Assembly (NCBI GenBank): GCA_900315165.1
Contig: OMXZ01000012.1
Span: 1 to 44,041 of the forward strand
Length of the DNA stretch: 44,041 nucleotides
Source of the DNA: an uncultured Actinomycetes bacterium
GTDB lineage: Bacteria; Actinomycetota; Coriobacteriia; Coriobacteriales; Atopobiaceae
Reading direction: 5' to 3'
Shown here: positions 32,164 to 40,468 of the stretch, piece by piece
Position numbering within the stretch: the first letter of the stretch is position 1
Layout: each line of letters starts with the position of its first letter
Notes under the pieces: model-generated
What the model was told of the DNA's origin: nothing
Database searches by the model: none
What the model saw: only the letters and a program-made list of their open reading frames with translations
Translations under genes and position numbers: made by a program

Positions 32164-33606
32164 ATGGCATTGTGGTCCGGGCGGTTCGAGCAGAGCGTCG
32201 ACGAGTTCACGCAGCGGTTCGGCGCATCCCTGCCCATCGACAAATACATGTACCGCCAGGACATCCGCGGCAGCATCGCCCACGCCAAGATGCTGGGCAA
32301 ACAGGGCGTGCTCTCGCGTTCGGACGTGGAGCATATCGAGGTGGGCCTGCTCGAGATCCAAAACCAGATCGACCAGGGCCACTTCAAGTTCGACGTGAAC
32401 GACGAGGACATCCACATGTCCGTCGAGCGCGAGCTGACCGAGGACATCGGCGCCGCGGGCCAGCGCCTCCACACGGGCCGCTCCCGCAACGACCAGGTGG
32501 CCACGGACACGCGCCTGTGGGCGAAAGACCTGCTCGACGGCCTGATGGCCGAGAACTACTCCCTGCGCAAGGTGATCCTGCGCTCGGCCCACAAGAACTT
32601 CGGCGTGGTCATGCCCGGCTATACCCACATGCAGCATGCCCAGCCCGTGCTCTTCTCGCACCACCTGCTCGCGTATTTCTGGATGTTTACGCGCGACTTC
32701 AAGCGCCTACACGACGCCTATGTGGCGGCCGACGCCTGCCCCCTGGGTGCGGCGGCACTGGCGGGCACCACCTATCCGCTCGACCGCCAGTACACCTCCG
32801 ACCTGCTGGGCTTCGACCACCCCATCCCCAACTCGATGGACGCCGTGAGCGACCGCGACTACCTGCTCGACCTGCTCTACGCCTGCTCCGTGAGCATGAT
32901 GCACCTCTCGCGCCTGTGCGAGGAGATCGTCACCTGGTCGACCACGGAGTTCGGCTTCATCACGCTTTCGGACTCCTATTCCACGGGCAGCTCGATCATG
33001 CCGCAAAAGAAGAACCCCGACTTCGCCGAACTCACCCGCGGCAAGACGGGCCGCGTCTACGGCGACCTCTTCGCCCTCATGACCACGATGAAGTCCCTGC
33101 CGCTGGCCTACAACAAGGACCTGCAGGAATGCAAGGAGGGCCCGCTCGACGCGGTCAAGACCCTGCGCGACTGCATGATCTGTATGGAGGGCATGATCGA
33201 CACCTGGACCGTCCACTCCCACGCCATGATGGCCGAGGCGGGACTGGGCTTCACGGCGGCGACCGACGTGGCCGACTACCTGGCCAAACGCGGCGTGCCC
33301 TTCCGCAAGGCCCACGAGATCGTGGGCGAGCTCGTGCTCTACTGCGAGAAGCATAAGGTGGGCCTCGAGGACCTCACGCTGGAGGAATTCCGCAAGTTCT
33401 CGCCCCTCTTCGGCCGCGATGTGGTGGGCACGCTCGACCCCGAGAAGATCGCGGAGGCCCGCAACACCTACGGCGGCACCGGCCACCACGCCGTGCGCCT
33501 GCAGATGCACGAGGCCAGCAAGGCGCTCAAGCGCGACCGCGCCACCGTCAAGCGCATGCGCGCCAAGAGCAAGGGCACCGACACCGCCGCGCAGGGCGAG
33601 GAGTAA
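32164..33606 (+). CDS. argH: Argininosuccinate lyase
   Basis: This enzyme cleaves argininosuccinate to arginine and fumarate, completing arginine synthesis. The 480-residue protein has the family start LWSGRFEQSVDEFTQRF. The substrate-binding TGRSRNDQVATD and GYTHMQHAQP blocks follow, then the fumarase-superfamily signature GSSIMPQKKNPD (around 276-287). A short C-terminal extension ends DTAAQGEE. ATG 32164 follows GGGGAG. It is second gene of argGH and no separate promoter is evident in the 40-base gap. Confidence 0.97.
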   Translation: MALWSGRFEQSVDEFTQRFGASLPIDKYMYRQDIRGSIAHAKMLGKQGVLSRSDVEHIEVGLLEIQNQIDQGHFKFDVNDEDIHMSVERELTEDIGAAGQRLHTGRSRNDQVATDTRLWAKDLLDGLMAENYSLRKVILRSAHKNFGVVMPGYTHMQHAQPVLFSHHLLAYFWMFTRDFKRLHDAYVAADACPLGAAALAGTTYPLDRQYTSDLLGFDHPIPNSMDAVSDRDYLLDLLYACSVSMMHLSRLCEEIVTWSTTEFGFITLSDSYSTGSSIMPQKKNPDFAELTRGKTGRVYGDLFALMTTMKSLPLAYNKDLQECKEGPLDAVKTLRDCMICMEGMIDTWTVHSHAMMAEAGLGFTAATDVADYLAKRGVPFRKAHEIVGELVLYCEKHKVGLEDLTLEEFRKFSPLFGRDVVGTLDPEKIAEARNTYGGTGHHAVRLQMHEASKALKRDRATVKRMRAKSKGTDTAAQGEE

Positions 33607-33614
33607 GCTGCGAC

Positions 33615-33654
33615 GCAGTTTGGCGCGAACGGTTGCGATTTGGCGCGAACGGTC
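33615..33654. repeat. Two tandem 20-bp repeats upstream of surface-protein gene
   Basis: TTTGGCGCGAACGGT occurs at 33619-33633 and again at 33639-33653, inside 20-bp units that match at 17 of 20 positions. A period of 20-21 bases puts both on one face of the helix. They begin 8 bases after the argH stop and about 80 bases before the next ATG, suggesting an operator. Confidence 0.8.
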
Positions 33655-33735
33655 GGCGCTTTCGCCGCGGCCCCGGGTGGCGCGCACTTATCTTTTTACC
33701 TGTGAAGAAATGCAGGCAAGAAGAAAGGCACCACC

Positions 33736-35925
33736 ATGAGCGACCAGCCGAAGCACCTTTGCACCAAGAAACGCACCCATCGCGTCGCCCCCTTCGTGAT
33801 CGTGAGCGGACTGTCCGCCGCCGTCATGCTGGGCGCCCCGCATGCGGCGCTGGCTGAGGAAACCTCCTCGACCTCCACCTCCGAGCCCACCCCGATCGTG
33901 CAGGTCGTGGAGACGCAGGACACCAAGCCTGAGGATGCCGTGGACGAGGTCCTGACGCAGACCACCTCGGATGCCGCCTCCCAACTCATCACCACGGATG
34001 CCGCCCCCGCCACCGTGGCCCTCGCCGAGGCCGAGGATGCTGCCGCGACCGAGGACTACAACACCTCCTTCTACAACGGCTCCGAGTATTACGCCCATTC
34101 CGCCTACCACAAGGGCGACGAGCTGGACACCACCGAAGAGAACGGCGTGGAGGTCCACAAGAAGCAGGAGGCCATCGAGGTCGACGACGGTGTCGAGACC
34201 GAGCTCTATGCGACCGACGCCTCCGGCGACCGCACCAACTACGCCTCGGCCAACACCGAGACCGAGGGCGGCAGGTCGATCGTGGACCTCGATTACTATC
34301 AGGCCGACAGCCTCGAGCTCGTCTTCAACGTCACTAACACGTCCGACGAGACCCGTTCCGTCAACCAGACCATCCTGATGCCGTCCGTCTATCGCTCCGC
34401 CTACCACATCAAGCCCGACGTGGTCGTGGATACCGATCGCCAGGCCACGCTCTTTTCCAGCACTGGCGCCGACCTGAGCTCCACCATCAAGACCAACGAC
34501 AAGCTCGACCGCTTCCAGATCGTGACCAAGCTGCTGGCCGGCGAGAGCCTGACCCTGCGCGTGCCCCTGCTCCTGGCCAATGCGGACGCCCTCGCGTCGG
34601 ACACCAACCTCGACACCGACTACGCCTCGTTCAACCAGTGGTCCTGGACCAGCTCCAAGGGGATCCGCATCTACAGCCTGAGTCTGCGTTTTGCCCGCCA
34701 GCTGCGCTATGCGGAGACCGAGACGCCCGTGGCCGACTACGGCCAGCAGTACATCGGTGTGACCCGCCCCGACTACACGGGCTCCGACGAGCGCACCAAT
34801 CCTGCCGACCAGGCCACCGCAAAGGTCCCGGCGGAGATCCAGGCCGTCATGCCGACCGCCAAGGTTTCCGATTTCATGTTCGACAACTTCAAGGGCGCAT
34901 ACTACGGCGAGCAGCTCGGCACCACGTCCTTCTTCGTCCCCGCCACGCAGGACCCGCGTGTCTACCCCGGCGCCCAGGTGATCGTCATGACCCAGTCCGC
35001 CAAGGACGCCCTGCGTGACCTGGGCTGGTCGGTCCAGGGTTGGAACGCATCCCAGCAGTACGACGGCAATAAGCGCACGGAGGACGGCCTTTTCACGTAT
35101 TACGCATACGGCCTGAGCAACAAGTTCTATGGCTTCCCCTTCGAGGTCCGTCAGGTCATCTCTGGCGCGGCCGAGGTCACGATCAAAGCGGGCGAGGCCT
35201 GGACGCCGGCCCTGTCCGACCTGGTGGTCCGCGACCACAACGGCGCCGAAGTGGCGCTCGACGACGCTCGCGTCATGATTGAGGGCGCTGACCTGGGCGG
35301 CACGCTGCAGGACGGCATCGCCACGACCGCCGGCGACTACACCGTGCGCGTCTACTACCGCAACCAGCCGGGCGACGCCTACGAGGCCTCGTTTACCACG
35401 CTGGTCCACGTCCTGCCCGTCGTGGCCCCCGAGCCGGATGAGCCCGAGCCCACGCCTGAGCCGACCCCCGAGCCCACGCCCGAGCCCACGCCGGAGCCGA
35501 CCCCCGAGCCCACGCCTGAGCCGACTCCCGAGCCTGAGCCGACGCCCGCCGTCGTCACCCCTGACGCTCCCGTGACGCCTGCGGCTCCCGCAGTGACGCC
35601 CGCCGTGGTCGTGGCCCCCGCCGTGACCCCGCTGGCCGCTCCCGCCGCCACGCCCGCCGCTCCCGCCGCTGCCGCCACCACGGTCGTGGCCCCCGCCGCC
35701 ACGCCCCTGGCCGGACCGGCCGACGCCGCCCCCGTCCAGGAGACCGTCACCGATAACGAGACCCCGCTCGCTGCGAGCCCTGCCCAGACCGCCGCGGTGC
35801 GTTGGCTGCTCGTCCTCGGCGCGCTGATCACGTCCCTGTACGGCGCCTTTGTCCTGGCCGTCCGCAACCACGATGCCAAGAAGCTCCATGAGGTGTTCGA
35901 CCGCGTCTCCGGCAACGAGCGCTAA
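33736..35925 (+). CDS. Secreted, membrane-anchored surface protein with EPTP repeats
   Basis: The 729-residue protein starts at ATG 33736 with AAGAAAGG upstream. A signal peptide (RVAPFVIVSGLSAAVMLGAPHAALAEE, about 16-42) is followed by a Thr/Ser/Asp-rich part and a large extracellular region (about 110-480). An Ig-like stretch (AEVTIKAGEAWTPAL onward) comes next. Then come EPTP repeats (about 571-604) and an Ala/Pro/Val-rich spacer. It ends with a membrane helix (RWLLVLGALITSLYGAFVLAV) and a short charged tail. No LPXTG motif is present, so anchoring is by the C-terminal helix. The next gene starts 21 bases later, probably in the same transcript. I do not recognise a family for the central part. 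Confidence 0.8.
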   Translation: MSDQPKHLCTKKRTHRVAPFVIVSGLSAAVMLGAPHAALAEETSSTSTSEPTPIVQVVETQDTKPEDAVDEVLTQTTSDAASQLITTDAAPATVALAEAEDAAATEDYNTSFYNGSEYYAHSAYHKGDELDTTEENGVEVHKKQEAIEVDDGVETELYATDASGDRTNYASANTETEGGRSIVDLDYYQADSLELVFNVTNTSDETRSVNQTILMPSVYRSAYHIKPDVVVDTDRQATLFSSTGADLSSTIKTNDKLDRFQIVTKLLAGESLTLRVPLLLANADALASDTNLDTDYASFNQWSWTSSKGIRIYSLSLRFARQLRYAETETPVADYGQQYIGVTRPDYTGSDERTNPADQATAKVPAEIQAVMPTAKVSDFMFDNFKGAYYGEQLGTTSFFVPATQDPRVYPGAQVIVMTQSAKDALRDLGWSVQGWNASQQYDGNKRTEDGLFTYYAYGLSNKFYGFPFEVRQVISGAAEVTIKAGEAWTPALSDLVVRDHNGAEVALDDARVMIEGADLGGTLQDGIATTAGDYTVRVYYRNQPGDAYEASFTTLVHVLPVVAPEPDEPEPTPEPTPEPTPEPTPEPTPEPTPEPTPEPEPTPAVVTPDAPVTPAAPAVTPAVVVAPAVTPLAAPAATPAAPAAAATTVVAPAATPLAGPADAAPVQETVTDNETPLAASPAQTAAVRWLLVLGALITSLYGAFVLAVRNHDAKKLHEVFDRVSGNER
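35446..35547 (+). repeat. 12-bp tandem repeats encoding EPTP
   Basis: Seven consecutive Glu-Pro-Thr-Pro codon groups and an interrupted eighth make a near-perfect 12-bp array. A higher-order 60-bp repeat is visible, since 35446-35468 recurs at 35506-35528 with one change. It encodes an extended wall-spanning spacer whose length could vary by slippage. Confidence 0.9.
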
Positions 35926-35946
35926 GGAAAGAAGGGGAGACCTGAT

Positions 35947-36456
35947 ATGAAAAAGAACAACATGGCCATTCTTGCCGCCCTGTTTGTCGCATCGATCGTC
36001 TACACCTACCTGTGGCTGGTCGGCGGCTACCACCTGACCGACTACATCGTGGTCGACGCCGGTCCGCTCATCCTCTGGTGGATCGCCCTGGTGGTCGTGA
36101 GCGTGCTTTTCGTCGTGTCCGACCGTCGTCACCTGATCGAGTCCCGCACGGTCTACATCGGTGGCGGCAAGCTCTACAACCCGACCAAGGGCCTGGTCGA
36201 CGCGACCCCCGCGCCCCTTTCCAACCAGGTGGCGCGCACCATCGCGGACATCAAGCACAGCTCCCGTGGCAAGGCCTTCCCCGAGGCCGACGCCTTTACG
36301 CCCGAGCTGATCGTGCGCACGACCGACTATAGGCAGGCCGCCGGCGAGCCGGCCGTCTGGAAGGGCGAGGTCGTGGAGGCCTCGCGGGGCGGCCGCGGCA
36401 ATCGTTGGACCTTCGCGAACGCCCAGGAGCTCGACACCCTCCTGCAGGCCTGCTGA
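35947..36456 (+). CDS. Two-helix membrane protein, function unknown
   Basis: The 169-residue protein has membrane helices at about 5-26 and 38-60 (PLILWWIALVVVSVLFVV). A soluble, probably cytoplasmic C-terminal domain of about 105 residues contains RTVYIGGGKLYNPTKGLVDATPAPLS. ATG 35947 follows GAAAGAAGGGGAG, and the gene lies 21 bases downstream of the surface-protein gene, suggesting joint expression and perhaps a partner role. I do not recognise the family. Confidence 0.75.
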   Translation: MKKNNMAILAALFVASIVYTYLWLVGGYHLTDYIVVDAGPLILWWIALVVVSVLFVVSDRRHLIESRTVYIGGGKLYNPTKGLVDATPAPLSNQVARTIADIKHSSRGKAFPEADAFTPELIVRTTDYRQAAGEPAVWKGEVVEASRGGRGNRWTFANAQELDTLLQAC

Positions 36457-36554
36457 GGCATCGCCACATCGTGTCCGCCCCTCGCGCTAGAATCAGATGC
36501 GTGCCGGCGCAAGCGTGCCGCGCACACGACCGCCTGCGCATCGGAAGGACCGAT

Positions 36555-37901
36555 ATGATCGACCGCTACACCCGTCCCGAAATCGGCAACATCTTCGAAC
36601 TCGAGAATAAATACGCCATTTGGCAGGAGATCGAGGTCCTGGCCTGCGAGGCCCAGGCCGAGCTGGGCAAGATCGGCATCACGCGCGAGGAGGCCGCCTA
36701 CATCCGCGCCCACGCCCATTTCGAGAAGGCCGAGGTCGACGAGATCGAGGCCGTCACCAACCACGACGTGATCGCTTTCCTCACCAACATGGGCTCCTAT
36801 ATCGATAAGGACGTGCCCGAGGGCGACCCCAAGCCCAGCCGCTGGGTCCACTTCGGCATGACCTCCTCGGACCTGGGCGACACCGCGCTCTGCTACCAGC
36901 TGACGCAGGCGACCGACGTGATCATCGAGGACGTCCAGCGCCTGGGCGAGATTTGCAAACGTCGCGCCTTCGAGGAAAAAGAGACCCTCTGCGTGGGCCG
37001 CACCCACGGCATCCATGCCGAGCCCATGACCTTCGGCATGAAGTTCGGCTCCTGGGCCTGGGAGCTCTACCGCGATCTCGAGCGCCTACGCGACGCCCGC
37101 AAGAACGTGGCCTTCGGCGCGATTTCCGGCGCGGTGGGCACCTATTCCTCCATCGACCCCTTCGTCGAGCAGTACGTCTGCGAGCACCTGGGCCTTGTGG
37201 CCGACCCCCTCTCCACCCAGGTCGTCTCCCGCGACCACCACGCCTACCTGGCCGGTGTCCTGGCCACCACGGCGGCCACCTGCGAACGCATCGCCACGGA
37301 GGTCCGTAACCTGCAAAAGACCGATACGCTCGAGGCCGAGGAGCCCTTCCGCAAGGGCCAGAAGGGCAGCTCCGCCATGCCGCACAAGCGCAACCCCATC
37401 ACGGTCGAGAAGGTTTGCGGCCTCTCCCGCGTGGTCAAGGCCAACGCGCAGGTCGCCTTCGACAACGTCGCCCTCTGGCACGAGCGCGACATTTCCCACA
37501 GCTCGGCCGAGCGCGTCGCCCAGGCCGACAGCTTCATCGCCCTCGACCACATGCTCCAGTGCCTGATCCGTATCATCGACGGCCTGATCCTCTATCCTGA
37601 GCAGATGAAGGCCAACCTCAACAAGACCCGCGGCTTGATCTACTCCAGCAAGGTTCTGCTCGCCCTGGTCGAGACCGGTATCACGCGCGAGGACGCCTAT
37701 GCCATCGTCCAGCGCAACGCCATGGACACCTGGCACGATGTCCAGCAGGTCCGTCAGGGGCCCACCTTCCGCGAGCGCCTCGAGGCCGACCCGGACTGCA
37801 CCCTCTCGGCAGCCGAGCTCGATGCGATTTTCGACCCGCAGGCCTTCCTGGTCCGCAAGGACGTGGTCTTCGACCGCCTGCAGGACCTGAGTTTCGAATA
37901 G
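36555..37901 (+). CDS. purB: Adenylosuccinate lyase
   Basis: PurB cleaves SAICAR to AICAR and adenylosuccinate to AMP in purine synthesis. The start is ATG 36555 (MIDRYTRPEIGNIFELENKY) behind GGAAGGA, giving 448 residues. A frame beginning 150 bases earlier overlaps the previous gene and is rejected. The family signature KGSSAMPHKRNPI and the TSSDLGDTA and GRTHGIHAEP blocks are intact. A TAGAAT -10-like box is at 36488-36493. purC, the step before it in the pathway, lies 4 kb downstream but is not in the same operon. Confidence 0.97.
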   Translation: MIDRYTRPEIGNIFELENKYAIWQEIEVLACEAQAELGKIGITREEAAYIRAHAHFEKAEVDEIEAVTNHDVIAFLTNMGSYIDKDVPEGDPKPSRWVHFGMTSSDLGDTALCYQLTQATDVIIEDVQRLGEICKRRAFEEKETLCVGRTHGIHAEPMTFGMKFGSWAWELYRDLERLRDARKNVAFGAISGAVGTYSSIDPFVEQYVCEHLGLVADPLSTQVVSRDHHAYLAGVLATTAATCERIATEVRNLQKTDTLEAEEPFRKGQKGSSAMPHKRNPITVEKVCGLSRVVKANAQVAFDNVALWHERDISHSSAERVAQADSFIALDHMLQCLIRIIDGLILYPEQMKANLNKTRGLIYSSKVLLALVETGITREDAYAIVQRNAMDTWHDVQQVRQGPTFRERLEADPDCTLSAAELDAIFDPQAFLVRKDVVFDRLQDLSFE

Positions 37902-37917
37902 GGACGGACGGGGGAGT

Positions 37918-39294
37918 ATGCCGCAGGAGGGCATGACAAGACACGCGCTCACCCGCCGCGGGCTCTTCCGCGCGTCGGCAGCGACGGGCCTTGCCGCGGC
38001 CGTGGTCGGCGTGGCCGCGGGTTGCTCTCACGGCTCCGACGAGGTCACCTCGGAACCCGTGGTCGTCGACACCAGCAAGGCTACCTACGTGATCGACCCC
38101 AATACCAACGAGTCCAACTTCAGCTCGGTCGACCTGTGGTGGGGCGACCCCGTGGCCACCTACGACATCGCGGCGGGCACGGTCCTGCGTCCGGGCGAGG
38201 GCGATTGGATCGCGGCGACCTCCGTCGGCACCACGACCTCGCCCGTCGTGAAGGGCGCGGCCTTCTCGGTCTCGGCCGGCACCCTGGTCGACGTGATTAC
38301 CCAGACCGTCACCACGGGCAACCCCAATATCGCGATCTACGACGTGCGATGCTCGGACGAGGCCTATGCCTGGGTCGAGATGAACCTTCTTGATAAATCT
38401 TGGAAGCTCTACGCCGCCCCCTTCTCGGGAGGTGCGATCACAGGCACCTCCTCCACCCTCTGGAAGGCCAACAAGAATTGGGACCCGCCCCGCTTCGTCG
38501 TCACGGGCAAAAGGGTGATCTGGCAGGTCATGCCCTCAACTTCGGGCACCAAGACCACCGAGCACTCCTTCTGCTACCTCTGGAAGCTGGGCGGCTCGGA
38601 GGCTACCGCGGTCGTCGAGTCGCCCGGCCGCTTTGCGACGTCGCCCGAGCTCTCGGGCGACACCGTCACCCTCTGCCCTCGCGTCCGCGCCGACCAGGGC
38701 GTTTTCTACGGCATCACCGCCTATTCGATCGCCAGCGACCTCGAAGAGGTCGTGGACCAGCTGGTCCTGCCCCAGACCGTCGTGCCCATGCGCGCGGTGC
38801 GGATAGGGGACAAGTTCGCCTTCTCCATCGAGGCGAGCTACTCGTCGGGCGGCCTGCTCGGCACGATGGGCACCTATATCGGCACGAGCGAGGGCAAGTT
38901 CGTGGTGCTCTCGCGCGAGCCGTATGCCGAGGTCGCGGGCGCGGACGATGTTTATATCATCAAGAGCAAGTCGTCCTACTTTGTGGTTGACACAAAAAAC
39001 GAGCAGTACGCGGTCCTGGCCCCGGTCAACCGGTCGGTCGACTATGGCGATTTTCCCGCGCGCGACGGCGAGTGCGACACCTTCGTGACGTTCGGCACGG
39101 TCAAGAGCCCCGATACCGGCTATCCCGTGGGCGTGCAGGTTCGTGAGTACGCCGTCTCGGTTGGCACAGGCGAGGAGTCTTCGGACGATGAGGATTCATC
39201 CGACGGCTCCGATTCGGCTACCGATACGGCGGGCTCGTCCAATGCATCTGGCACCGACGGCGCCGACACCGATTCCGCCAACACCGCTGAATAG
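37918..39294 (+). CDS. Twin-arginine secreted lipoprotein, function unknown
   Basis: The 458-residue protein starts MPQEGMTRHALTRRGLFRAS. The RRGLFR motif and hydrophobic stretch (GLAAAVVGVAAGC) indicate export by the Tat route, with a lipid-attachment Cys at about 36 (AAGC). The mature part is rich in beta-strand patterns with repeated Trp/Gly/Thr and may be a propeller-like fold. The last 50 residues are Ser/Asp/Thr/Ala low complexity. ATG 37918 follows GGGGGAG; ATG 37933 is possible but sits too close to its AGGAGG. It lies 16 bases after purB and may share its transcript. No family recognised. Confidence 0.75.
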   Translation: MPQEGMTRHALTRRGLFRASAATGLAAAVVGVAAGCSHGSDEVTSEPVVVDTSKATYVIDPNTNESNFSSVDLWWGDPVATYDIAAGTVLRPGEGDWIAATSVGTTTSPVVKGAAFSVSAGTLVDVITQTVTTGNPNIAIYDVRCSDEAYAWVEMNLLDKSWKLYAAPFSGGAITGTSSTLWKANKNWDPPRFVVTGKRVIWQVMPSTSGTKTTEHSFCYLWKLGGSEATAVVESPGRFATSPELSGDTVTLCPRVRADQGVFYGITAYSIASDLEEVVDQLVLPQTVVPMRAVRIGDKFAFSIEASYSSGGLLGTMGTYIGTSEGKFVVLSREPYAEVAGADDVYIIKSKSSYFVVDTKNEQYAVLAPVNRSVDYGDFPARDGECDTFVTFGTVKSPDTGYPVGVQVREYAVSVGTGEESSDDEDSSDGSDSATDTAGSSNASGTDGADTDSANTAE

Positions 39295-39316
39295 CAAATC
39301 GGCGCAAGCTTCAGAG

Positions 39317-39341
39317 GATTCTCGAGAATCTGACTGTTTTT
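39317..39341 (+). terminator. Possible terminator after the lipoprotein gene
   Basis: The perfect 14-bp palindrome GATTCTCGAGAATC (39317-39330) is followed by TGACTGTTTTT. The T-run is slightly displaced. The palindrome may also be a binding site. Confidence 0.5.
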
Positions 39342-39433
39342 GCATGATTCGTCCTTTCGCGGATGGACCTAAACACGTAAAAACAGGCAGGTTTTCGTGA
39401 ATCACAATAATTTGCCTGTTTTTGCATGATTCG
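39334..39433. repeat. Direct and inverted repeats in a 451-base intergenic stretch
   Basis: CTGTTTTTGCATGATTCG occurs twice, at 39334-39351 and 39416-39433. An 11-bp inverted repeat AAAAACAGGCA/TGCCTGTTTTT (39379-39389 with 39413-39423) overlaps the second copy and could form a hairpin with a T-run. The stretch between the lipoprotein and response-regulator genes (39295-39745) holds no convincing gene. Its later part (39520-39700) shows GC-rich DNA and a TACACT -10-like box near 39690. Confidence 0.75.
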
Positions 39434-39473
39434 CTGCGTGCCCAGCAAACCCAATCGTTCATTTAAGGGTCAG

Positions 39474-39492
39474 TATTGGGGATTCCCCAATA
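39474..39492. repeat. 19-bp palindrome
   Basis: TATTGGGGA-T-TCCCCAATA is a perfect inverted repeat with a one-base centre, about 255 bases upstream of the response-regulator gene. It is too far for a simple core promoter operator. Role unknown. Confidence 0.6.
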
Positions 39493-39745
39493 ACCAGCTT
39501 GTTTTTGAAAATGGGCCCCAGCCCCAGGAAAGTGTCCACAGAAGTGGTGTAAGAGCCCGCCGCCCTGGCCCCGCCGGCAGGCCGCCGGCGCCGCGGCAAC
39601 TGATGCCGCCCGCTGACACCGGCTCCGAGGCATGACCCAGCGCCCGAGAAGCCTCCCCATCTGCCCCCGCGGGGCCGCGAACGGTGCTACACTAAAGCAA
39701 ATATGTTGGTTCTGTGCGCACCTTGTGGAGAAAGGGGAGCACTGC

Positions 39746-40465
39746 ATGGCTGGTGAAGAGAAACGCATCCTCCTCGTGGAGGACGAGAAGACCATCCGCG
39801 ACGCCGTCGCGGCCTACCTCGAGCGCGAGGGTTACGCCGTCCGCGGCGTGGGCGACGGCCAGTCCGCGCTGGAAGAGTTCGAGAAGCACTCCTTCGACCT
39901 GATTATCCTGGACCTTATGCTCCCCAAGCTGTCGGGCGAGCGCGTCTGCCGCACCATCCGCGAGACCTCCAACGTGCCCATCATCATGCTCACGGCAAAG
40001 GGCGAGGTCGAGGACCGCATTATCGGTCTGGAGCTCGGCGCCGACGATTACCTGATCAAACCCTTCAGCCCGCGCGAGCTTGTGGCCCGCGTCCGCGCCC
40101 TGCTGCGCCGCGCCCACACCGAGTCCGAGCCGGCGCTCGAGGTGCTCGACTTCGGCGACCTCGTGATCGACATCACGGGCCACAAGGTCCTGGTGGAGGG
40201 CAAGGAGGTCGATCTGACCGCCTCCGAGTTCAAGCTGCTCACGACCCTGGCCCGCTACCCCGGCCGCGTCTACACCCGCATGGAGCTGGTCGAGAAGGTC
40301 CTCGGCTACGATTTCGAGGGCTACGAGCGCACGATCGACTCCCACGTCAAGAACCTCCGCGCCAAGCTGGGCGACGACCCGCGCCATCCGCGCTGGCTCT
40401 ACACCGTCCACGGCGTGGGTTACCGCTTCGAGGCACCCACCAAGGCCGAGGGCGACGCGGAGTAA
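39746..40465 (+). CDS. OmpR/PhoB-family response regulator
   Basis: The 239-residue two-component regulator has a receiver domain with acidic pocket ED (12-13), phospho-acceptor Asp56 (LIILDLMLP), and the Thr-Ala and Lys-Pro motifs (MLTAKG, YLIKPFSP). A C-terminal winged helix (about 140-236) includes TASEFKLLTTLARYPGRVYTRMEL and TIDSHVKNLRAKLGDD. The start is ATG 39746 behind GGGGAG; a frame from 39632 runs through the promoter. The kinase gene starts 3 bases after the stop. The signal is unknown. Confidence 0.94.
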   Translation: MAGEEKRILLVEDEKTIRDAVAAYLEREGYAVRGVGDGQSALEEFEKHSFDLIILDLMLPKLSGERVCRTIRETSNVPIIMLTAKGEVEDRIIGLELGADDYLIKPFSPRELVARVRALLRRAHTESEPALEVLDFGDLVIDITGHKVLVEGKEVDLTASEFKLLTTLARYPGRVYTRMELVEKVLGYDFEGYERTIDSHVKNLRAKLGDDPRHPRWLYTVHGVGYRFEAPTKAEGDAE

Positions 40466-40468
40466 GGC

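Noticed and set aside
30621-32510. 629-codon minus-strand frame across argG/argH
   Set aside because: Shadow of the GC-rich argG and argH genes; Gly/Val/Asp/His-rich composition, no ribosome site and no recognisable domain.
35446-35547. CRISPR-like array
   Set aside because: Repeats are contiguous 12-bp coding units without spacers; no cas genes or spaced repeats were seen anywhere in the window.
33688-36258. 856-codon minus-strand frame across the surface-protein gene
   Set aside because: Complement of codon-biased real genes with signal peptide and membrane helices on the plus strand; its Gly/Arg/Asp-rich sequence is typical of an antisense frame.
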